Positions 34,798 through 41,821 of a DNA stretch of 41,821 nucleotides are shown here, one piece after another. Where the stretch lies: NCBI GenBank assembly GCA_903893975.1, contig CAITOL010000102.1, forward strand, positions 1 through 41,821, in the 5' to 3' direction. The DNA is from an uncultured Rhodospirillales bacterium (GTDB lineage: Bacteria > Pseudomonadota > Alphaproteobacteria > Acetobacterales > Acetobacteraceae). The notes under the pieces are model-generated. The model was not told where the DNA came from. It did not search any database and worked only from the letters and a program-made list of their open reading frames with translations. Within the stretch, counting starts at the first letter, position 1. Each line of letters opens with the position of its first letter. A program made the translations under genes and the position numbers.

Positions 34798-35661
34798 TTA
34801 GCGCCGCCGCTCAACCTGGCGCGGCACGCTCAACTCCGGCGGCGCCAGATCATGCAGCCCGTATTCGAACAACCGCACCACCTCCAGCCGATCGAGCCGC
34901 GCATCCGGCTCCACCTCCGGCACATGGCTGGCGGAGTAGCGCACCACGCCCACCGGCAGCCCGGCCGGGAAGGCATTGGCCTCCGCGCTGGTCACCACCC
35001 GCTCCCCCTCCACCGGCATCACGCCTTCCGGCCAATACATCAGCCGCGGCCGCGCACCGTTGGTGCCGGCCAGCATCGCCCGGCCACGGCTGCGCTCCAG
35101 CGTCACCGGCACGCGGGAATTCAAATCGGTGATCAGCAACACCCGCGCGCTGCGGCTGCCAATTTCCGTCACCCGGCCAACCAGCCCGCGCTCATCCAAC
35201 GCAATCTGGCCCTTGGTGGTGTGATGGTTCGGCCCCAGCGACAGCAGCACCGCGCGGGCATACACCCCGCCCGCATCCGCCACCACCCGCGCGGTGACGT
35301 AGCTCGGCGTCGGGTCCGGCACCCAGCGCAAATTCGCCTTCAACACCGCGTTTTCCGCGTCCAACGCCAAGGCGACCGACTGCCAGCGCCGCAGCGTGTC
35401 ATTCTCCGCCCGCAGCCGCGCATTGTCTTCATACAGCGTCACCGCGTGGCGGACCTCATCGACCACCACCCGCACCTTGCCCAGCGGCTCCGCCAGCACG
35501 CCCCAGATCGGCGCCAGCGCATCGGCCAGCGCCACCCGCATACGCTCCGCCAGCAGCACATCCGCCTTGCCTAGCAGCATCAGCCCAAAGGCGAGCGCAA
35601 TCAGCACCGGCAGGGTCAGCTTGGCCAGCGCCTGCCGCAACGGGATGGACAACCGGATCAA
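34798..35661 (-). CDS. mreC: Rod shape-determining protein MreC
   Basis: A 287-residue protein with one N-terminal membrane helix (LTLPVLIALAFGLMLLG), a coiled coil (about 62-105, NARLRAENDTLRRWQSVAL) and the periplasmic beta domain (DERGLVGRVTEIGSRSARV, ITDLNSRVPVTLERS). It connects the elongasome to PBP2. The start is TTG at 35661, with AGAGG 5 nt upstream; no ATG or GTG fits the conserved N-terminus better. The usual upstream neighbour mreB is not here: the next gene upstream on this strand is nnrS. Confidence 0.9.
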   Translation of the reverse strand: MIRLSIPLRQALAKLTLPVLIALAFGLMLLGKADVLLAERMRVALADALAPIWGVLAEPLGKVRVVVDEVRHAVTLYEDNARLRAENDTLRRWQSVALALDAENAVLKANLRWVPDPTPSYVTARVVADAGGVYARAVLLSLGPNHHTTKGQIALDERGLVGRVTEIGSRSARVLLITDLNSRVPVTLERSRGRAMLAGTNGARPRLMYWPEGVMPVEGERVVTSAEANAFPAGLPVGVVRYSASHVPEVEPDARLDRLEVVRLFEYGLHDLAPPELSVPRQVERRR

Positions 35662-35740
35662 ATGCGCCTCTTTCGCAACATCCGGCCATCATAGGGAGAA
35701 TGGCGGCCTCGCGGTAGCTGCAAAGAAAGCAACGCCCGGG

Positions 35741-36913
35741 CTACCGTGTCCCCCCTTGACCGCGCGGCCCCGCCAACAGGGCCGGGGCAAAGCGGCCGAG
35801 GAACAGCGCAAACGCCGCGCACCAGCAGCCAACGGCCAGCCACAGCAACCAGGCCGAATTATCCGGCCACAGCGCCATGCCCACCCGTGCCAGCAACGCC
35901 GCCAGCAACCCGCCATACATCCCCGCCATCCAGCCATCGGCGCGCAGCGCCTGCCCGGTATGGCCCAACGTGGCGCGCGTCATCATCGCCGCCGTGGTCA
36001 TGCCCACCGCGCCCACCGCCCAGATATGCACCACCGCCGCCAGCGGCAGCCAGTCCGGCCAACCCGCATGCCCGGCCGCGGCCAAAAAGCCCAGCACCGC
36101 CAACCCGTAGCCGCCATGCAACACCACCAGCAGCAAATCCCGCCGCGCCGCCCAACCCTGCCAGCGCGCCAGCCGCGCCAGCCCGACCACCCCGGCCAGC
36201 GCCAACGGTAGCGCCGTCAGCCGCGCTTCTGGCCAGCCCACCCAGCCCAGCAACGCCAGCCCCGCCAGCCCCATCCCGGCCGCATCCAGCCGGTCGAACG
36301 CGGCCACCGGTGCAGCCATGCCGTTGCGTTGCAACCAGTTACGGGTAAAGGCCGGCGTCACCCGCCCGCCGATCAGCAGGATCAGCAGCACCAGCACCGC
36401 CAACCCGCCGCGTTGCGCCAGCCCGGTATCACAACCTTGTGCCACCGCCAGGGTAAACCCGGCATCGGCCAGCACCAGCAGCACCAGAATGCCGATCACC
36501 TTGCGATTGCGCGCATTGCCCGCGGCCAGGATTTCCCACCCGGCCAGCCCGAGCAGCCCAAGCGGAAACACCAGCCCCACCGCCAACCCAGGCGACGGCG
36601 GCAGCACCGCCACCACCACCCGCGCCACCAGCCAGGCCAGCACCAGCGCCCCCAGCCGCAACCCCGCCACCGGCGGCCGCCCGGTCCAGTTGGCAATCGC
36701 GGTCAGCAGAAACCCCGCCACCACCGCGCCGCCATAGCCAAAAATCAGCTCATGCGCATGCCAGTCGACCGGCGCGAACGCCCCGGGCAGCGCCAGCGTG
36801 CCGGCAAACACCGCCGGCCAAACCCCGACCGCCACCACCGCCCACGCCGCCGCGAGCACGAAGAATGGCCGCGCCCCAAGGCCCAGCACCATGGCCAGAC
36901 GCGCCCGGCTCAT
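35741..36913 (-). CDS. nnrS: NnrS family protein
   Basis: A 390-residue membrane protein with about 12 hydrophobic helices, recognised by the N-terminal RPFFVLAAAWAVVAV, DWHAHELIFGYGGAVVAGF (His pair proposed to bind heme/copper) and GGRVTPAFTRNWL. NnrS proteins are linked to denitrification and protect against nitric-oxide stress. The ATG overlaps the mogA stop (CAATGA). It is the last gene of the nar-moa-mog-nnrS run, which fits nitrosative protection during nitrate respiration. Confidence 0.87.
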   Translation of the reverse strand: MSRARLAMVLGLGARPFFVLAAAWAVVAVGVWPAVFAGTLALPGAFAPVDWHAHELIFGYGGAVVAGFLLTAIANWTGRPPVAGLRLGALVLAWLVARVVVAVLPPSPGLAVGLVFPLGLLGLAGWEILAAGNARNRKVIGILVLLVLADAGFTLAVAQGCDTGLAQRGGLAVLVLLILLIGGRVTPAFTRNWLQRNGMAAPVAAFDRLDAAGMGLAGLALLGWVGWPEARLTALPLALAGVVGLARLARWQGWAARRDLLLVVLHGGYGLAVLGFLAAAGHAGWPDWLPLAAVVHIWAVGAVGMTTAAMMTRATLGHTGQALRADGWMAGMYGGLLAALLARVGMALWPDNSAWLLWLAVGCWCAAFALFLGRFAPALLAGPRGQGGTR

Positions 36914-37431
36914 TGCGGCCGGAACGCGGTGATCACCGCCGGATCGGTTTCGATCCGCCCGGCACCGGCCAGATCCAGGCAATACGGCACCGCCGCGAAC
37001 ACCGCCTGCAAACACACCGCCACTGCGGACGGCTTGCCGGGCAGGTTGATCATCAGGCACTTCCCGCGCAGCCCGGCGGTCTGGCGCGACAGAATGGCCG
37101 TCGGCACCTGCTGTAAGCTGGCCAGCCGCATCGCCTCGCCAAAGCCGGGCATCGCGCGCTGCATCACCGCCTCGGTCGCCTCCGGGGTGCAATCACGCGG
37201 CGACGGCCCGGTGCCGCCGGTGGTCAGCAGCAGATCCACCCCCGCGTCGTCGCACATCGCCAGCAGCGCCTCGCGCACGCTGTCAAACCCGTCCGGGATA
37301 ATCCGCCGCACCGGCTCCCATCGCGAGGTGATCGCCCGCGTCAGCCAGTCCACAATCGCCGGCCCGCCCAAATCGGTATAGTCCCCGCGCGCCGCGCGGT
37401 CGGAGACCGTTAAAATCCCAATCCGCACCAT
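36910..37431 (-). CDS. mogA: Molybdopterin adenylyltransferase (MogA/MoaB family)
   Basis: A 173-residue cytoplasmic protein. The molybdopterin-binding motif [17 protein letters not shown] is at 70-86, and [10 protein letters not shown] is near 129-138. It adenylates molybdopterin to prepare molybdenum insertion, supplying cofactor for NarG. The length fits MogA. It lies just downstream of moaA: its ATG is 5 bp past the natural moaA stop (37437-37439), and its own stop overlaps nnrS. Confidence 0.88.
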   Translation of the reverse strand: MVRIGILTVSDRAARGDYTDLGGPAIVDWLTRAITSRWEPVRRIIPDGFDSVREALLAMCDDAGVDLLLTTGGTGPSPRDCTPEATEAVMQRAMPGFGEAMRLASLQQVPTAILSRQTAGLRGKCLMINLPGKPSAVAVCLQAVFAAVPYCLDLAGAGRIETDPAVITAFRPQ

Positions 37432-37436
37432 CGCGC

Positions 37437-38434
37437 CTACCCTCCCAACGCCGACATATGCCGCGCCAGCGCCGGTGCGCCGAGTGCATCAACCTGGACT
37501 CATGCCCCGCCGGCTTGGCCGCCAGCCCGGCATCAATGGCACGCTGCAAACCCGCGTCGGCCTCCGACCCGCGCAACGCCGCCCGTAGATCGGTCGCGCC
37601 TTCATGCCCCAGGCACGGATACAGCATCCCCGTGCAACTCACCCGCACCCGATTGCAGGTGGCGCAGAAATGCTCGGTCATCGGGGTAATGAAGCCGATG
37701 CGCTGCCCGGTTTCCTGCACCTCCGCATACCGCGCCGGCCCGCCGGAGCGGTGGGCGGAAGGCCGCAAGGTCAGCCGGCTGGCAATCTGCGCCCGCAGCA
37801 CATCCAACGGCAGATACTGCGCCGTCCGATCCTCCCCGGTATCGCCCAACGGCATGGTCTCGATCAGGCTAAGGTCATGGCCCTCGCGCGCGGCGAAGCC
37901 CAGCAGGTCGAAAATCTCTGCCTCCGTGCTGCCGCGCAACGCCACCGCGTTCAGCTTCACCCGCAACCCCGCCGCCTTCGCCGCCGCGATGCCAGCCAGC
38001 ACCACCGCCAGATCGCCTCGCCGCGTCAAAGCGCGAAACCGCACCGGGTCCAAAGTGTCGAGGCTGACATTCACCCGCCGCACCCCGCACGCCGCCAGCG
38101 CCTCGGCATGGCGCGCCAGTTGGGTGCCGTTGGTGGTCAGCGTCAGCTCGTCCAACGCGCCGCTGCGCAAATGCCGCGACAGCGACTGGAACAGCCCGAT
38201 CACCCCCTTGCGCACCAGCGGCTCGCCACCGGTGATGCGCAGCTTGCGCACCCCACGGGCAATGAAGGCGCTGGCCAGCCGGTCCATCTCCTCCAGCGAC
38301 AGCAACTCCCGTCGCGGCAGAAACTGCATCGCCTCCTGCATGCAGTAGACGCAGCGCAAATCGCACCGATCGGTCAGCGACAGACGCAGATACGTCACCT
38401 GCCGGCCGAACGCGTCATGCAGGGCGCAGCCCAT
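37437..38434 (-). CDS. moaA: GTP 3',8-cyclase MoaA, frameshifted near the C-terminus
   Basis: A radical-SAM enzyme making the first molybdenum-cofactor intermediate from GTP. The SAM cluster CDLRCVYC (Cys24, 28, 31), ITGGEPLVR and the C-terminal cluster [11 protein letters not shown] are intact. At 37496-37501 one base is missing: after KPAGHE the frame goes off and stays open to 37283, across mogA. In the next frame the sequence continues as [19 protein letters not shown] with a stop at 37437, and the terminal Gly-Gly is the conserved, functionally needed MoaA end. The span given assumes the restored frame. ATG 38434 has GGAGG 5 nt upstream. Its start overlaps the parvulin gene by 20 bp. Confidence 0.87.
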
Positions 38435-39380
38435 TCGCACCTCCCGCAATCGCCGTCCGACCGGCCGCCGCCGGGTCATCCGCCCGGTTCATCACCCCCA
38501 CCAGTTGCAGCCAGCGTTCATCATCGGCGGCGGCCACGAAGGCGCGCAGCTGGCGCGCCTCGTCACTCTCCACCGGCGTTTCCGCCGCCACCACCTCAGC
38601 CTCCGCCAGCACCTGCGCCAGATAGGCCGCCGTTGCCCGATGCACAGCGCGGTCGGCGAGATAATCCCGAATGCGCGGCCCGACCACGGCATAGGGCAAC
38701 ACCTCGCCCTCCACCCGCTGCATCAGCTGGATGATATGCAGCCCGAACCGGGTCGCCACCGGGCCAGAAATCGCCCCCGGCACCAGGCTGCGCAACGCCG
38801 CCTCAAACTCCGGCGTGGTCTCACCGCCGCTAATCTGGCCGAGCGCCCCGCCTTGCGCGGCGGAGCTACAGCCTGAAAATTCCTTGGCCAATTCAGCAAA
38901 CCGCTCCGGCTGCGCCGCCAAAATCGCCCCAATCGTCGCCGCCCGCGCGGCCGCCGCCGTCTGGGCTTCGGCATCAGCGGGATCGGCCGGCAGCAGAATA
39001 TGCGCGGCTTCAAACAAAGCCGGGGCGCGGAACCGCTCGGGATTGGCGGCGTAATACGCCACCGCCTCGGCCTCGGTCGGCGCCACCGGCGTCACCTCTG
39101 CCTCCAGCAGCGCGCGCAAACCGGCATCCTCGTCGGTTTCCCGCCGCCCGGCGGCATCCGTCTGCGGCGTCACGTCCAGCCCCAGCGCCTCGGCACGCTG
39201 GCGCAACACCAGGCGCAGCACCATCGCATCCCGCGCCGCCTGCCAGCTTTCCGCCACCGTCGCGGCGGGGAAATTGGCCACCTCAGCGGCGATGCTGTCC
39301 AACGGCAGCAACTCGCCGTTCACCAGCAGCGGCGTGCGGTCGGGTGACACGCCACGCCGGTCGATCACAATGCGGGCCAT
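38415..39380 (-). CDS. Peptidylprolyl isomerase, parvulin (PpiC/NifM-like), of the nar operon
   Basis: A 321-residue protein with an N-terminal SurA/NifM-like helical region and a parvulin domain ([18 protein letters not shown], then [18 protein letters not shown] and [10 protein letters not shown]). No signal peptide is visible, so it should act in the cytoplasm, probably on folding of NarG/NarH. Parvulin genes recur directly after narI in many bacteria. ATG 39380 lies 4 bp past the narI stop; its 3' end overlaps the moaA start. Confidence 0.86.
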   Translation of the reverse strand: MARIVIDRRGVSPDRTPLLVNGELLPLDSIAAEVANFPAATVAESWQAARDAMVLRLVLRQRAEALGLDVTPQTDAAGRRETDEDAGLRALLEAEVTPVAPTEAEAVAYYAANPERFRAPALFEAAHILLPADPADAEAQTAAAARAATIGAILAAQPERFAELAKEFSGCSSAAQGGALGQISGGETTPEFEAALRSLVPGAISGPVATRFGLHIIQLMQRVEGEVLPYAVVGPRIRDYLADRAVHRATAAYLAQVLAEAEVVAAETPVESDEARQLRAFVAAADDERWLQLVGVMNRADDPAAAGRTAIAGGANGLRPA

Positions 39381-39384
39381 GCGC

Positions 39385-40092
39385 CTACTCCCCTGCCGGT
39401 TTGGTGACGGGCCGGGCGCGCACCACCTGATAGCCACGGCGGCCGAGATACCAGATCGGTGCGCTCCAGACATGAACCAGCCGGGTGAACGGAAACAGCA
39501 CAAACAGCGTCATGCCCAGCGTCAGATGCAGTTTGAACACCGGGTTCACCTCCGCCAGCAGCCCAGCAGCACCGGGGTCCAGCGTCAGAATCCCCTGCGC
39601 CCAGCCCATGAATTTCACCATCTCGCCGCCATCCATATGCTGCAACGATACCGGAATGGTCAGCAGCCCCAGGCATAACTGCGCCCATAGCAGCAGCAGA
39701 ATCGCGGTATCGCCAAAGCTGGAATTGGCCCGCACCCGTGCATCGAACAGCCGGCGATGCGCCAGCAGGGCAATGCCGACGAAGCAGGCAATGCCGGCCG
39801 CCCCGCCCACCACAATCGCCAGCCCCTGCTTGAAGCCATGCGAAATGCCCAGCCCCTCAAACAGCCACAGCGGCGTCAGCAACCCACCGGCATGGCCGAG
39901 GAAAATCACGAGGATACCGACATGGAACAGGTTGGAGCCAAGCCGCAACTGGCCGCGCCGCAACAACTGGGACGAATAGCTCTTCCAGCTATATTGCTCG
40001 CGGTCATAGCGCAGCAGGGAGCCGAGCAGAAACACCGTCAGGCACAGATACGGATACCAGCCAAACAAGACGCTGGTCAGGGATCGGGTCAT
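39385..40092 (-). CDS. narI: Respiratory nitrate reductase gamma subunit
   Basis: A 235-residue cytochrome b subunit with five membrane helices (VLFGWYPYLCLTVFLLGSLL first). Histidines in NLFHVGILVIFLGH and in LHLTLGMTL/RLVHVWSAP are the expected ligands of two hemes. It takes electrons from quinol on the periplasmic side and passes them to NarH. The ATG at 40092 has AAGGAG 8 nt upstream, while the ATG two codons earlier is too close to it. It begins 13 bp after narJ. Confidence 0.93.
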   Translation of the reverse strand: MTRSLTSVLFGWYPYLCLTVFLLGSLLRYDREQYSWKSYSSQLLRRGQLRLGSNLFHVGILVIFLGHAGGLLTPLWLFEGLGISHGFKQGLAIVVGGAAGIACFVGIALLAHRRLFDARVRANSSFGDTAILLLLWAQLCLGLLTIPVSLQHMDGGEMVKFMGWAQGILTLDPGAAGLLAEVNPVFKLHLTLGMTLFVLFPFTRLVHVWSAPIWYLGRRGYQVVRARPVTKPAGE

Positions 40093-40105
40093 CGTCATCG
40101 CTCCT

Positions 40106-40783
40106 TCAGGTGCGGGCGGCTGGGCGGGCATCGCGCCCGGCGGCGCGCAGGCGGGTGCGCATCCGGTCGGGCGAACAACCGGACAGGTCTTCACCCGGGC
40201 CAAATTTCACCACGCTTTCCTCCCACTCGGCGTCGAGTGCTTCGAGTTCCTCCGCCTCCCGCGCCACCGGCGCCACCGCAACCGTGGCCGCCCCGGCGAT
40301 CTGCAGCAGCGTGGCAAAAATCGCCGCATAGCGCGTATCCCGCGCCTGCGCCGCGGCGTGCATCGAGGTCAGAATGGGCGTGATATCGGCAAGATACCCC
40401 GCCGCCTCGGCCTTCGGGCGGGTGGACAGAAACTCCAGGAACAAAGGCAGGTAATCCGGCAACTCGCCGGGTGCCAGCAGCAGCCCGGCCTGTTCATACA
40501 CCTGGGCCAGATCCACCATCGCCTGGCCACGGTCACGGCTTTCGCCATGCACATGCTCAAACAAATGCAGCGACATCCGGCGGCCACGGTCGAACAGGTC
40601 CACGTAATCGGCCTGCAGGTCGAACAGATCGTCATCCGCCAATGCCAGGATCAACGGATGCAGCTTTGCATCCTGCGCCGGCGGTAAATCCGCCGCGATG
40701 GCCGCGGCAATTTCCGGGATTGCCGCCCGCAGCCCCTCATCGGGATAGCACAACAACGCAGACAGAATCTTGAACTTGCGCAT
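40106..40783 (-). CDS. narJ: Nitrate reductase molybdenum cofactor assembly chaperone
   Basis: A 225-residue helical cytoplasmic chaperone of the TorD/NarJ group, recognised by KILSALLCYPDEGL, YVDLFDRGRRMSLHLFEHVHGESRDRG (read in two parts, the core at about 60-85) and LPDYLPLFLEFLS. It holds NarGH until the molybdenum cofactor is inserted and the complex binds NarI. Its ATG overlaps the narH stop by one base (TGATG). Confidence 0.93.
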   Translation of the reverse strand: MRKFKILSALLCYPDEGLRAAIPEIAAAIAADLPPAQDAKLHPLILALADDDLFDLQADYVDLFDRGRRMSLHLFEHVHGESRDRGQAMVDLAQVYEQAGLLLAPGELPDYLPLFLEFLSTRPKAEAAGYLADITPILTSMHAAAQARDTRYAAIFATLLQIAGAATVAVAPVAREAEELEALDAEWEESVVKFGPGEDLSGCSPDRMRTRLRAAGRDARPAART

Positions 40784-41821
40784 CACATCACCTCCATCGG
40801 GTTGGACGCCTTGCGCGGGCCTTTGCTGGCGAACAGATTGGCCGGCGTATCGCCGCCCGAGCAGCCATTGCCGAAGCTGAAGCCGCAGCCGCCGCGCAAT
40901 TCGGCCGCGTCCGCACTCCATTCCCGATGCGCGGTCGGAATGACGAAGCGGTCCTCGTAATTTGCAATGGCGAGATAGCGATACATCTCCTCAATCGCCG
41001 CCGCGTCCAGCCCGACCTCGCCGGCAATGCCGGTATCAATCCGGCCTTCGATGGACTTCACCCGCATGAACGCCCGCATCGCCAGCATCCGCTCCAGCCC
41101 CAGCTTCACCGGCGCCTCGTCGCCGGCGGTCAGAAGATTGGCCAGATATTGCAGCGGAATCCGCAACGACCCCACATCCGGCATACCGTTCTTCGACGCC
41201 ACAGCGCCCGAGGCGGCCGCCGCCTGGATCGGCGATAGCGGCGGCACATACCAAACCATCGGCAGGGTGCGGTATTCCGGATGCAGCGGGAAGGCGATCT
41301 TCCAATCCATCGCCATCTTCCACACCGGGGACGCCCGCGCCGCATCCAGCCAGGCATCCGGCACGCCATCAGCCCGCGCCTGGGCAATCACCTTGGGGTC
41401 GTTCGGGTCCAGGAACAGATCCAGCTGCGCCTGATACAAATCCTTCGGATCAGGCGTATTGGCCGCTTCCTGAATGCGGTCGGCGTCATACAGCAGCACG
41501 CCGAGATAGCGGATGCGGCCGACGCAGGTTTCCGAACATACCGTCGGCTGGCCGGATTCGATCCGCGGGAAGCAGAAGATGCATTTCTCCGACTTGCCGC
41601 TAGACCAGTTGTAGTAAATCTTCTTGTACGGGCAGCCGGACACGCACATCCGCCAACCCCGGCATTTGTCCTGATCGATCAGCACAATGCCATCTTCTTC
41701 CCGCTTATAAATCGCGCCAGACGGGCAGACCGCGGCACAGGTCGGGTTGAGGCAATGTTCACACAGGCGCGGCAGATACATCATGAAGGTATTTTCGAAC
41801 TGGCCGTAAATCTCCTTCTGC
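40783..41821 (-). CDS. narH: Respiratory nitrate reductase beta subunit, 5' end outside the window
   Basis: The C-terminal 345 residues or so of NarH. Cysteine groups for the iron-sulfur clusters are visible: CEHCLNPTCAAVCPSGAIY, DKCRGWRMCVSGCPYKK, KCIFCFPRIESG and CSETCVGRIRYLG. It relays electrons from NarI to the molybdenum site in NarG at the cytoplasmic face. The frame runs to the window edge (reading QKEIYGQFENTF before the first in-window Met), so the true start and narG lie to the right. The end (NPMEVM) overlaps narJ. Confidence 0.95.
   Translation of the reverse strand, partial: QKEIYGQFENTFMMYLPRLCEHCLNPTCAAVCPSGAIYKREEDGIVLIDQDKCRGWRMCVSGCPYKKIYYNWSSGKSEKCIFCFPRIESGQPTVCSETCVGRIRYLGVLLYDADRIQEAANTPDPKDLYQAQLDLFLDPNDPKVIAQARADGVPDAWLDAARASPVWKMAMDWKIAFPLHPEYRTLPMVWYVPPLSPIQAAAASGAVASKNGMPDVGSLRIPLQYLANLLTAGDEAPVKLGLERMLAMRAFMRVKSIEGRIDTGIAGEVGLDAAAIEEMYRYLAIANYEDRFVIPTAHREWSADAAELRGGCGFSFGNGCSGGDTPANLFASKGPRKASNPMEVM

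Noticed and set aside
37283-37436. Programmed frameshift or a genuine long moaA/mogA overlap
   Set aside because: The extended tail has no family similarity, while the conserved MoaA ending is present in the adjacent frame; no slippery heptamer or downstream stem was seen. A simple base loss explains it.

Overview
The window is a gene-dense, GC-rich chromosomal segment from an alphaproteobacterium, most likely an acetic-acid-bacteria relative (Acetobacteraceae, Rhodospirillales). That placement is an inference from base composition, protein character and gene order (DUF1285-NUDIX-CCA facing MoxR; mreC-mreD-mrdA-rodA; a nar operon with parvulin, moaA, mogA and nnrS). No rRNA, tRNA, CRISPR array, insertion sequence, integrase or dedicated transcription factor is visible. 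The right edge cuts narH.

Layout. 1-1360: a zinc alcohol dehydrogenase between AT-rich hairpin repeats. 1382-13294 (minus): DUF58, DUF4159 and VWA/GATase-like envelope proteins, TspO, a secreted ankyrin protein, a long structured leader, an Nramp-related transporter, an aromatic amino acid decarboxylase and a Na/phosphate cotransporter. 13401-24062: a block with a phosphorus theme, in which two paralogous class A acid phosphatases bracket a TonB receptor-exbB-exbD-tonB operon, followed by a solute-binding protein, a membrane-anchored unknown and a CYTH-CHAD protein broken by a frameshift. 24081-25073 (minus): MoxR, normally next to DUF58 but here about 10.8 kb away. 25246-27725 (plus): DUF1285, NUDIX, CCA nucleotidyltransferase. 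27722-31094: gamma-glutamyltransferase divergent from a second orphan solute-binding protein. 31239-35661 (minus): rodA, mrdA, mreD, mreC, the cell-elongation set without mreB. 35741-41821 (minus): nnrS, mogA, moaA (frameshifted near its end), parvulin, narI, narJ, narH, the respiratory nitrate reductase operon with its cofactor genes.

How it works together. The right end supports nitrate respiration: NarGHI enzyme, NarJ chaperone, molybdenum-cofactor steps (MoaA, MogA) and an NnrS-type nitrosative-stress protein. The middle block reads as scavenging of organic phosphate: periplasmic phosphatases, an energised outer-membrane receptor, and a polyphosphate-type CYTH-CHAD protein, with Pho-box-like direct repeats in front of three of its transcription units. 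The most interesting untyped element is the roughly 325-nt leader before the Nramp-related gene. It packs seven perfect hairpins, has a G-U pair that only works on the coding strand, and precedes a transporter whose metal-site residues look like the magnesium-transporting Nramp relatives. A second is a family of intergenic hairpins whose stems differ by a compensatory base change between copies. Two conserved genes (moaA and CYTH-CHAD) each lack one base, so the assembly may contain indel errors.
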